A stretch of DNA of 56,233 nt, from NCBI RefSeq assembly GCF_042408815.1, contig NZ_JBHOQR010000028.1, positions 1 to 56,233 of the forward strand, written 5' to 3'. The DNA is from Thermoflexus sp042408815 (lineage in GTDB: Bacteria; Chloroflexota; Anaerolineae; Thermoflexales; Thermoflexaceae). Of this stretch, positions 42,517-49,841 are shown piece after piece; positions within the stretch are counted from its first letter, which is position 1, and the number at the start of each line of letters is the position of its first letter. The position numbers and the translations under genes are program-made. Below the pieces are notes generated by a model. The model did no database searches and was not told the DNA's origin. It saw only the letters and a program-made list of their open reading frames with translations.

Positions 42517-42602
42517 TGGGCCGGGCGGGAGTCGAACCCGCACGCCCCTTCCGGGGCAGCAGATTTTAAGTCTGCCGCGTCTGCCGTTTCCGCCACCGGC
42601 CC
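42517..42602 (-). tRNA. tRNA-Leu (anticodon UAA)
   Basis: 86-nt class II tRNA. Acceptor GGGCCGG/CCGGCCC with discriminator A; anticodon stem GCAGA/TCTGC with loop CTTAAAA (anticodon UAA); a long variable arm GCCCCGGAAGGGGC-like hairpin; T arm GGTTCGACTCC. CCA not encoded. Confidence 0.93.
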
Positions 42603-42722
42603 TTTCCCATATTATTTTAATCGAACCCACCGACCCCTTCGGTGTCGGGCAACAGGCACGCATCCATACAACATGATGGGCGCGAAAGGATGCTTCTCCA
42701 GAATCCCGAACAGGAGATCGCC

Positions 42723-43694
42723 ATGGAACTCGGGGAATGGCTTTCGCGAGGGCTTCAGCTGACCTGGCGGTATAAAACCCTCTGGCTCTTTGGTTTCCTG
42801 ACAGCCCTGGGTGCAGGGATTCCTCCCCGCATCCAGGGCCGTCTGAACCTCGGGCGACCCCCTTTCTCTTCTCCAGGCTTCGAACCGATGCTCCAGCGAT
42901 GGGTGGAACGGAACTGGCCGCTCCTCCTTTTAGCCCTCCTGGGCTTTCTCGTTCTGGCCATGGGGATTCAGCTCACATCCCTCTGGGGCCAGGGAGCCCT
43001 GATCCTGGGAAGCGGCGAGGCAATGGCAGGTCGCCCTCCGGCGCTGGGCGTTCTGGCACGGCGGGCCGCGGCGCGATTGCTGCGCATGATCGGGATCATG
43101 GCGCTGCTGGGCGCCCCCGGCTTCCTGGTCGCCTTGGTGTTCCTCGCGGCTATCCTCGGCGGCTTCCTGCTGGCTTTCGCCCAGCGGGTGGAAGCGGCCC
43201 GGATCACCATCCTGCTGGTGCTCATTCCGGCCATGCTGGCTCTCCTGGGCTGTCTGCTGATCCTCGCCGGGGCGCTGCATCTCTGGTCCCGCCTGGCTCT
43301 GCGAGCGGCACTGCTAGAGGATCTCCCGTGGATTTCAGCGCTCCGCCGGGGCCTTCAAATCGGCCTGCGGCGGATAGGTTCTCTGCTCCTGGTGTGGCTG
43401 GTGCTGGATGTCGGGGTGCTGGGCGTGATCACCTTCATTCTCTCCCTCCTCGCCGCCATTCCCCTTATAGCCATCGAAGGTATCGCATTCCTGGCCTTCT
43501 TCGGGAGCGGCGGGCCTGTGCATCTCTCCACTCGATTCATCAGCGTCATCGCGCTGACTGGGTTCTGCATCGGCCTTCTGACCTCGCTCCTGCGGGCGCC
43601 GGTCATGACCTTTGTGGAAACGGTGTGGACCCTGGCGTATCGCTCCTGGACCGGAGGGCCCCTGCCTGCAGAGGAGATCCCCCAGGCCCCCTGA
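42723..43694 (+). CDS. Polytopic membrane protein of unknown function
   Basis: 323 aa with about six hydrophobic segments (for example LLLLALLGFLVLAMG, VALVFLAAILGGFLLAF, LVLIPAMLALLGCLLILAG). The N-terminus ELGEWLSRGLQLTWRYKTLWLFGF and the WSRLALRAALLED segment resemble the membrane domains found in DUF7544/GDPD-associated proteins. Start ATG 42723 follows GGAGATCGCC. Role unknown. Confidence 0.75.
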   Translation: MELGEWLSRGLQLTWRYKTLWLFGFLTALGAGIPPRIQGRLNLGRPPFSSPGFEPMLQRWVERNWPLLLLALLGFLVLAMGIQLTSLWGQGALILGSGEAMAGRPPALGVLARRAAARLLRMIGIMALLGAPGFLVALVFLAAILGGFLLAFAQRVEAARITILLVLIPAMLALLGCLLILAGALHLWSRLALRAALLEDLPWISALRRGLQIGLRRIGSLLLVWLVLDVGVLGVITFILSLLAAIPLIAIEGIAFLAFFGSGGPVHLSTRFISVIALTGFCIGLLTSLLRAPVMTFVETVWTLAYRSWTGGPLPAEEIPQAP

Positions 43695-43833
43695 GCGCCT
43701 TTCCTGGCTGGTGGTATCCTCTTGGGATGGGGAACGCCCCCTTCGTGCGACCACCACAGCTCGCCGAACGGGTTTTCCCATTCAGCACCAGACGAAGCCA
43801 CAAGGCTCACTTCGAATCGGACAGGGGACGCCA

Positions 43834-44874
43834 ATGCGCGCGCTGATTACAGGAGGAACAGGCTTTCTGGGCGCCAACCTGGCCGCCTATCTCCGACAAC
43901 AGGGGTGGAAGGTCCGGATCCTCCGCCGCCCCACCTCCTCCTTGGACGCCGTGAAGGACCTGGATGTAGAGCATGCAATCGGGGATGTGCTGGATCCGGA
44001 CAGCCTGCGCCCGGCGATGGTGGGATGCGATGTGGTCTTTCACGCCGCGGCGATCTCCGCCTACTGGCGCACCCCAGCGGAACAGATCCTCCGAGTGAAT
44101 GTCGAAGGCACGCGGAACGTCCTAACGGCGTCCCGGGAGATGGGGATCCATCGAGTTGTCCTAACCAGCTCCCTGGCGGCCTTGGGGGTGCCGGAGCCCG
44201 GCACCTTGCTGACCGAAGATCATCCCTACAATCTGCCCCCTAGGCGCTTTCTTTACGGATACAGCAAGGCCATCGCGGAAGCGATCGCCCGGGTTTTTGT
44301 GGAACAGGGGCTGGAGGTGGTGATCGTGAACCCCTCCGTGATCCTGGGTCCCCGGGATATCCATCGCATCGCGGGGGCCTTGATCCTGGAAATGGCCCGG
44401 AGGAGGGTGCCAGCCCTCCCACCCGGTGGGGTCAACGTGGTGGCAGTCGAGGATGTGGCCCGCGGGCATGCCCTGGCCCTGGAGCGCGGGCGGTCAGGAG
44501 AGCGATACATCCTCGGTGGGGAGAACCTGACCTATCGGGAGCTCGCCGAGCGGATCGCGGAAGTCATCGGCGTCCCTCCCCCCCGCTGGGTGATCCCCCC
44601 ACGAGGGGTAAAAGGGCTCGCCGCGCTGGCCCGGATCGCCAAGGCTCTGGGCCTTCCCCTGCCCGTGGGGGCCGATCAGCTGTGGCTGAGCGCCCACTTC
44701 ATCTGGTGTGATGGCCGCAAAGCGGAGGCGGAGCTGGGTTATCGCCCCGAGGTCCCAGTGCGCGAGGCAATCCGGCGCGCATGGGAATGGTATCAGGAAT
44801 CCTGTCCCGGATCCCCTCGCGCGGGGGAGGGGGCAGACCGGCCCTCCCCGAGGGGGACTCTAACGGAACGCTGA
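43834..44874 (+). CDS. NAD-dependent epimerase/dehydratase (dihydroflavonol-reductase-like)
   Basis: 346-aa extended SDR. Seen: ITGGTGFLGANLA, DVVFHAAAIS, NVEGTRNVL, catalytic S in TSSLAALG and Y-x3-K in YGYSK, and NPSVILGPRD. Resembles the dihydroflavonol-4-reductase/HpnA group, some of which act in hopanoid or isoprenoid side pathways; substrate unknown. GGGGA before ATG. Shares only fold with the epimerase at 45886. Confidence 0.82.
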   Translation: MRALITGGTGFLGANLAAYLRQQGWKVRILRRPTSSLDAVKDLDVEHAIGDVLDPDSLRPAMVGCDVVFHAAAISAYWRTPAEQILRVNVEGTRNVLTASREMGIHRVVLTSSLAALGVPEPGTLLTEDHPYNLPPRRFLYGYSKAIAEAIARVFVEQGLEVVIVNPSVILGPRDIHRIAGALILEMARRRVPALPPGGVNVVAVEDVARGHALALERGRSGERYILGGENLTYRELAERIAEVIGVPPPRWVIPPRGVKGLAALARIAKALGLPLPVGADQLWLSAHFIWCDGRKAEAELGYRPEVPVREAIRRAWEWYQESCPGSPRAGEGADRPSPRGTLTER

Positions 44875-44963
44875 TATTTTGTTCACGTTTCGTTTACACA
44901 GGGGCGATATATTCAGCAAATGAAAGTGGCTCGAACGAGGCGCCGGAAGGGAGGTGAGGGCAT

Positions 44964-45482
44964 ATGGTGCGCCTGGATCTCGGCCTGGCGATCCTGCGCG
45001 TTTTGATCGGGTTGCTCTTTGCGGGCCATGGGGTTCAGAAGCTGTTCGGATGGCTCGGCGGCCATGGGCTGAATGGGACGGCCGCGTGGCTGGAGAGCCT
45101 GAATATCCGGCCGGGACGGCCGTGGGCGCTGCTGCTGGGCCTGGGGGAGTTTGCAGGCGGCCTGCTCCTCGCCCTGGGCCTGGCCACGCCGTGGGCGACC
45201 CTGCCGCTGCTCGCTTCCCAGCTGGTCGCCCTCCTTCGGGTCCATGCGCCGAAGGGGTTGTGGATCGATCGGGGCGGCTTTGAGTATAACCTGGTCCTGA
45301 TCACCCTGAACGCTTTCTTCGGATTCTATGGGGCGGGCGCCTACAGCGCGGATGCCTGGCTGGGGTGGGCATGGCCGCAGCCCATGACCTTCGGGCTCGT
45401 CCTGATCCTGGCGCTGCTCATTGCCCTCCTCGCCTTGGCGGCTCCCGTCTGGGCGCCGCGGCTCTCCCGGCGGGCCGCCTGA
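44964..45482 (+). CDS. DoxX family membrane protein
   Basis: 172 aa, four hydrophobic segments; LRVLIGLLFAGHGVQKLFGWLGGHG is the DoxX signature, with RPWALLLGLGEFAGGLLLALG in the second helix. Family members work with thiosulfate:quinone oxidoreductase or oxidative-stress systems; no partner gene is next to it. GGAGGTG 9 nt before ATG; TATATT-like -10 upstream near 44915. Followed by a strong terminator hairpin. Confidence 0.88.
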   Translation: MVRLDLGLAILRVLIGLLFAGHGVQKLFGWLGGHGLNGTAAWLESLNIRPGRPWALLLGLGEFAGGLLLALGLATPWATLPLLASQLVALLRVHAPKGLWIDRGGFEYNLVLITLNAFFGFYGAGAYSADAWLGWAWPQPMTFGLVLILALLIALLALAAPVWAPRLSRRAA

Positions 45483-45501
45483 TCCCTATGGCCCGGCCGG
45501 A

Positions 45502-45534
45502 GGATCGGGCGGCCGCAGAGCGGCCGCCCGATCC
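45502..45534 (+). terminator. Strong hairpin after the DoxX gene
   Basis: GGATCGGGCGGCCGC (45502-45516) and its exact complement (45520-45534) form a 15-bp stem with a 3-nt loop. The tail CTCGCTCTT is U-poor, so termination may need a factor. Confidence 0.65.
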
Positions 45535-45885
45535 CTCGCTCTTCCCACCGTTCTGCGGATCAGCCCGGGAACGCCTATGAGGATCGTCGCCGGCGATGCG
45601 CCTCATCCCCATCCCCGCGTTTCGCCCCACCCCAGACAACGACTATGGATCGTTCCCCCGGCATGGGGATTTGGAAGCAATCCCGCAAGGTCCTCGCTTT
45701 CCTCATAAGATAAGGCTAAGATAAGGCCCTCGGGTCTCGCCCGGGTTTCCCACCGCCTGTGGATTCCGGCTTCACGCTCTAAGCACGCCCCCCATCGAAT
45801 GGTAATATAATCCGGTAGGTTGCGATGGCTAGGCCGCTTCAATGCCCAGCCTGGCCACAGAAGCCTATGGGGGGCGGGAGGTCCA
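45535..45885 (+). promoter_or_regulatory. Gap before the sugar epimerase, with a consensus -10
   Basis: No gene seen. TATAAT at 45806-45811 lies about 75 nt before the epimerase start; no good -35 at the right distance. Confidence 0.4.
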
Positions 45886-46812
45886 ATGCGGATTCTCATC
45901 ACCGGCGGCGCGGGCTTCCTGGGCGCCGCCCTGGCGAACCGGCTGGTTCGTGAGGGCCATACAGTGCTAGCCCTCGATGACCTCAGCGCGGGGGATCCCC
46001 AGCGCCTGGATTCCCGGGTGGTCCTCGCCCGAGGGGATGTGCGGGATGTCCCCCGGCTCTGGACCCTGTTGCAAGGGGTGGATTTGGTCTATCATCTGGC
46101 CGCCCGGGTTTCGGTGCCTGAATCCATCCTCTACCCTCGGATCTACCAAGATGTGAATGTGGGCGGCACCGTGGCCCTGCTGGAGGCGATGCGGGACGCC
46201 GGGGTGAGGCGCCTGGTGCTGGCTTCCTCCGGCGCCGTCTATGGCGATCAGCCAGTCCAGCCGGTCCACGAGGAGCTTCTTCCCCGCCCCCGCTCCACCT
46301 ATGCGGTGACCAAGCTGGCCGCCGAGCATTTCGTTCTGACCCTGGGCCGACTGTGGGGGTTCGAGGTGGTCGTCCTGCGGATTTTCAACGCCTATGGCCC
46401 AGGCCAGCCGCTCCCTTCTGCCCACGCGCCGGTGATTTCCCGGTTTCTTAAACAGGCCATCGAAGGCGGAACCCTGGTGATCTTCGGGGATGGGACCCAA
46501 ACCCGGGATTTCGTGTATCTGGATGATGTGGTGGAAGCCTTAGTGGCGGCCGGGGAGCGGCCAGGCCTGAACGGAGAGCTCATCAATGTGGGGAGCGGCC
46601 GGGAGATCTCCATCAACGAGCTGGCCGATACCGTCATGCGCGTGGTCGGCCGGCAGGTCCCCGTGATCCACAGCCCCGCCCAGGACGGTGGGGTGGCCCG
46701 GCTGTGCGCCGATCTCCGGAAAGCGGAGCGGCTCCTGGGATACCGGCCGCGGGTCTTCCTGGAAGAAGGCCTGCGTCGGATGCTCCGGGAAGATCCCCGG
46801 TTCCGGGGGTGA
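45886..46812 (+). CDS. UDP-glucose 4-epimerase-like NAD-dependent sugar epimerase
   Basis: 308-aa extended SDR. Seen: ITGGAGFLGAALANRL, DLVYHLAARVSVPESI, LASSGAVYGD (catalytic Ser), YAVTKLAAEH (Y-x3-K), RIFNAYGPGQ, and RDFVYLDDVVEA. The pattern is that of GalE/WcaG-type nucleotide-sugar epimerases. GGGAGGT before ATG. The GT-C type membrane protein begins 18 nt downstream, so both may serve cell-surface glycosylation. Confidence 0.88.
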   Translation: MRILITGGAGFLGAALANRLVREGHTVLALDDLSAGDPQRLDSRVVLARGDVRDVPRLWTLLQGVDLVYHLAARVSVPESILYPRIYQDVNVGGTVALLEAMRDAGVRRLVLASSGAVYGDQPVQPVHEELLPRPRSTYAVTKLAAEHFVLTLGRLWGFEVVVLRIFNAYGPGQPLPSAHAPVISRFLKQAIEGGTLVIFGDGTQTRDFVYLDDVVEALVAAGERPGLNGELINVGSGREISINELADTVMRVVGRQVPVIHSPAQDGGVARLCADLRKAERLLGYRPRVFLEEGLRRMLREDPRFRG

Positions 46813-46830
46813 GCGGAGGATCGTTCCCCC

Positions 46831-48372
46831 ATGGCCACTCCCTCCCTTCTGTCCAAACTCAGCGAGCGCCTGGTCTCCAGCCTGTGGACCCTGGTGGTCC
46901 TGGTCTATCTGGCATATGGGGCGATCTTCGGGATCTACGCGGTCTCTCTCTTTCAGTTCCCCTTCGATTATGATCAGGGAGAGGGATTCGAGCTGCTCGA
47001 TGCGATTTACTTCGCCCGGGGGGAGTGGCCATATCGCGACATTGAGACCTACCCCTTCTATGCCTCAAATTATCCCCCGCTTTTTCATCTCCTGGCGGTC
47101 CCCCTGGTCTGGATCTTCGGCCCGCGCTTGATCGCGGGCCGGCTGCTCTCCACGGCCGCAACGATCGCCCTGGCCGTGGCGGTGGGTCTCGCCGTGGGGC
47201 GCTGGACCCGGAGGTGGGAGCCCGGCATCTGGGCAGGGGGGATGGTCCTGGCCTCGAATTATGTTTATCACATCGGCCCCCTCTCCCGCAGCCACATGAT
47301 GATGGTCCTCTTCGAAACCCTGGCCGTGCTGACGCTGGCCCGGGAGGAGGATTTCCCTTCCCGGCGATCCCTGCTGCTGGGGTCGCTGGCGCTGACGGCA
47401 GCCGGCTGGACCAAACAACACGCCATCGTCACCGTGCTGGCGGTTTTCGCTTATCTCTTCCTGCGCCGTCCCCGGGTGGCGCTGGCCTGGGGGGTTTCCT
47501 TCGCGGCGGTGAATCTGGCCCTGTTCGCCCTGCTGAATCTCGCCACCGGTGGCTACTGGTTCCTACACATCATTGAGGCCAACATCAACGAGTATGACTA
47601 CCGCCAGGCCTTCTTCCTCTACAGCCAGTGGTTTCGCCTTCATGCAGTCGTCCTCTTCCTGACGGCGGCGCTGGTCCTGTATGAGCTGTATGCCGATCGC
47701 CTCTCCATATTCAGCATGTGGGCCGTCTTCGCCACGGCCGGCGGAGCGCTGGCGGGCAAGTGGGGGGCCGGGGAATCGTATTTCATCACTGCGGTGGTGG
47801 CCGCGATCCTGGCGGCCGGACGGCTCCTGGCGCGCATCGAGGGATGGACCGCTGGGCGGCCCGCAGGGCGGGCGATTGCGGCGGTGTTGATCCCCCTCGC
47901 CCTGCTCCATCAGGCTGCGCGGGTCTTCCATCTGCCCACTGATCATCCGTGGACCGCGCCGGTGGCTCGCTGGCTGGGGCTGGAGGGAGTTCGATACGTG
48001 GACACGGTCGAATACACCCAGCTGGGCCATCTGCCCACCGCGGAGGATATCCGCAACGGGTGGCGGATTGTGGAGATGGTGCGGGAGGCGCCAGGCCCCG
48101 CTTTCACGGAAGAAGCCTCATGGGCGCTCTGGGCCGGGAAGGAACCGGTGACCAACCCCACGCAGCTGTTGAATCTTTACAAAAACCGGAAGTTGAATCC
48201 GGAGCCGCTGATCCGGATGATCCGAGCCCAGGCCTTCGGGATCGTGGTGCTGCGGGCCCAGTTCTACCCCCAGCCGGTGCTGGACGCGATCGGCCAGGCT
48301 TACCGGCCGATCGCCGATATCCCGATGAACGGATTTATCTATCGCCTTCTGATCCCCCGACATCTCCCATAG
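46831..48372 (+). CDS. GT-C fold membrane glycosyltransferase-like protein
   Basis: 513 aa, about ten hydrophobic segments. N-terminal loop FPFDYDQGEGFELLDAIYFA then YPPLFHLLAVPLVWIFGPRL matches the acidic first-loop motif of GT39/PMT-like enzymes (D-x-E in DQGEG). The C-terminal 150 residues are extracytoplasmic. Probably transfers a sugar from a polyprenyl phosphate donor (inference from fold). Eighteen nt behind the epimerase. Confidence 0.8.
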   Translation: MATPSLLSKLSERLVSSLWTLVVLVYLAYGAIFGIYAVSLFQFPFDYDQGEGFELLDAIYFARGEWPYRDIETYPFYASNYPPLFHLLAVPLVWIFGPRLIAGRLLSTAATIALAVAVGLAVGRWTRRWEPGIWAGGMVLASNYVYHIGPLSRSHMMMVLFETLAVLTLAREEDFPSRRSLLLGSLALTAAGWTKQHAIVTVLAVFAYLFLRRPRVALAWGVSFAAVNLALFALLNLATGGYWFLHIIEANINEYDYRQAFFLYSQWFRLHAVVLFLTAALVLYELYADRLSIFSMWAVFATAGGALAGKWGAGESYFITAVVAAILAAGRLLARIEGWTAGRPAGRAIAAVLIPLALLHQAARVFHLPTDHPWTAPVARWLGLEGVRYVDTVEYTQLGHLPTAEDIRNGWRIVEMVREAPGPAFTEEASWALWAGKEPVTNPTQLLNLYKNRKLNPEPLIRMIRAQAFGIVVLRAQFYPQPVLDAIGQAYRPIADIPMNGFIYRLLIPRHLP

Positions 48373-48459
48373 CGCCGGGTTCGGGCTGGGCTCGGGGGCT
48401 GGGGGACTTCCGCCTCGACCTCCCCATCCCCGCCAAACGCGAAGATCCCCAAGCCGAAT

Positions 48460-48518
48460 TGGACAGACTCGCCCAGTCGGGATATCATGGGGGTGATTCC
48501 CCTCCCCCCGGGGGAGGG
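48460..48518 (+). promoter_or_regulatory. csoR promoter and G/C palindromic operator
   Basis: -35 TGGACA (48460-48465), 17 nt, -10 TATCAT (48483-48488). Just downstream, over the predicted start, lies CCCTCCCCCcGGGGGAGGG (48500-48518): 9-bp perfect arms about one central base. CsoR-family repressors bind C-run/G-run palindromes of this kind, so autoregulation is expected. Confidence 0.7.
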
Positions 48519-48537
48519 ATATCCGCCCGGAGGGACT

Positions 48538-48816
48538 ATGGAAGCTCGAACGAAAGCGGAGGTCCTGCGGCGGCTGCGCAGCATCGCCGGGCATGTGGAA
48601 GGGATCGCCCGGATGGTGGAGGAGGACGCCTATTGCATCGACATCATCCGGCAGGTGCAGGCGGTGCAGCGGGCTCTGGCCAAGGTGAACGATATGGTCC
48701 TGGCCCAGCACCTGCGCACGTGCGTCACGACCGCCATTCGGGGTGAGGACCCAGGCGAACGGGAGCGGGTGCTGGAGGAGATCGTGGAGGTTTTTGAGGC
48801 TGCGCAGAAGCTTTGA
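48538..48816 (+). CDS. csoR: CsoR-family metal-sensing repressor
   Basis: 92-aa four-helix DUF156 protein. Seen: RLRSIAGHVEGIARMVEEDAYC, DIIRQVQAVQRALAKVN and QHLRTCV. The Cys (YC), His and Cys (QHLRTC) form the C-H-C set that binds Cu(I) in CsoR. Release from DNA on copper binding would turn on the downstream copper genes. Start ATG 48538 follows CGGAGGGACT. Confidence 0.9.
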   Translation: MEARTKAEVLRRLRSIAGHVEGIARMVEEDAYCIDIIRQVQAVQRALAKVNDMVLAQHLRTCVTTAIRGEDPGERERVLEEIVEVFEAAQKL

Positions 48817-48917
48817 CCCGCCCAGGACCAGGGATCATGCAGAGAGGGCCATCTCCCGGATCCATCCGGGCGACGCGCGATCTCTGGTTCCCAGAGAACC
48901 CTGTATGGAGGGAAGCG

Positions 48918-49130
48918 ATGATGGAGACTCGAACCTTTGTTGCGCCGAACATCTCGTGCCATCACTGCATCCATACCATCACCCGCGAGCTGAAGGCGCT
49001 GGAAGGGGTGAAGGAAGTACGCGGGGATCTGACCACCAAGCAGGTGACGGTGGCCTTCGAGCCCCCCGCCACCTGGGAGCGGATTGTAGCGGTGCTCCAT
49101 GAAATCGGCTACCCCCCTGCCTCGGCATGA
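48918..49130 (+). CDS. copZ: Heavy-metal-associated (HMA) domain copper chaperone
   Basis: 70 aa ferredoxin-like HMA domain: FVAPNISCHHCIHTITRELK with metal cysteines C14 and C17, LEGVKEVRGDLTTKQVTV. Binds Cu(I) and can hand it to CopA. Histidines between and after the cysteines (C-H-H-C-I-H) are unlike the usual M-T-C-x-x-C form. ATG 48918 follows GGAGGG; ATG 48921 is alternative. Confidence 0.87.
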   Translation: MMETRTFVAPNISCHHCIHTITRELKALEGVKEVRGDLTTKQVTVAFEPPATWERIVAVLHEIGYPPASA

Positions 49131-49289
49131 GGCGGTCCATCCCCTTTGGGGGTCTCCGCCCGCCTTCCGGTTGCATAAGGGATCGAGCGGAGAGCCGGTC
49201 TACGAGCCACGGGTCGAGGAAGCCGGAAGGGGCCGGTCATTCGGTTCCCCCTGTTGGGGGAAACAGATGAGCCATGGAACGGGGGCAAG

Positions 49290-49778
49290 ATGCGAAGGAT
49301 CTGGACGCTGGGGCTGGCGTGGATCGGTTTGGTCGGATGCCTAAGCGGGGGTGGGGGAACGCCTGCCCCGATCCCCACGGGCCTGACAGAGACACCGACC
49401 GCTTCGCTGGTGGCGATCGGCACGCCGGTCCCCACGCCGACATGGACCTCCACGCCGGCCCCAACCCCGACGGCGACGGGGACGCCGACGCCGCGCCCGC
49501 GGGCGGCGCTCTATAACTTCGTCCTGCCGGGCTGACCGGTGTGCGCCCGCAATACGCGCCTCGTGCAGGCGCTGCGACCCCAGTATGAAAGCGATGTCGA
49601 TTTCTTCGAGGTGCGGGCGGACACGCGGGAGGGTCAGACCCTCCTGGCCCGGTTCGGGATGCCCGGCACCCATGGCCTGGTGGTCCTGGACCGCCAGGGG
49701 CAGGTCATCTGGCGCAGCTTCGGCCACGATGTGACGCCGGAAACCGTGGAGGCCGTTCTGCAGCAGGCGATCCGATAG
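49290..49778 (+). CDS. Candidate selenoprotein: thioredoxin-like lipoprotein with UxxC motif (in-frame TGA)
   Basis: 162 aa if TGA 49533-49535 is read through. An N-terminal lipoprotein signal (WIGLVGC, C17 lipobox) and a Thr/Pro-rich linker to about residue 70 precede the first thioredoxin strand ALYNFVLPG. Codon 82 is TGA, followed in the same frame by P83-V84-C85, helix ARNTRLVQALRPQY, strands DVDFFEVRAD and HGLVVLDRQGQVIWRSFG. The TGA thus sits at the first Cys of CxxC. No ribosome site supports a separate start downstream (first GTG 49539). A SECIS-like hairpin follows. It lies between the copper chaperone and copA. Alternative: a recent nonsense mutation or a sequencing error. Confidence 0.6.
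49556..49572 (+). promoter_or_regulatory. Candidate bacterial SECIS hairpin
   Basis: GCGCCT (49556-49561), loop CGTGC, AGGCGC (49567-49572): 6-bp stem, 5-nt loop with G at its second position. The loop begins 26 nt after the TGA, inside the 16-37 nt range described for bacterial SECIS elements. Confidence 0.5.
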
Positions 49779-49841
49779 GCGCAGGGAGGCCGGGCCAGTC
49801 TTCCCGATGCACTACAGCAGCATCCAGGAGGTGAGCGTTCC

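Noticed and set aside
49290..49778. Two separate genes: a lipoprotein ending at TGA 49533 and a second protein starting at GTG 49539
   Set aside because: The first would be a signal peptide, linker and one beta strand with no domain; the second would lack the first thioredoxin strand and any ribosome-binding site. Both halves are in the same frame and fit one thioredoxin fold.
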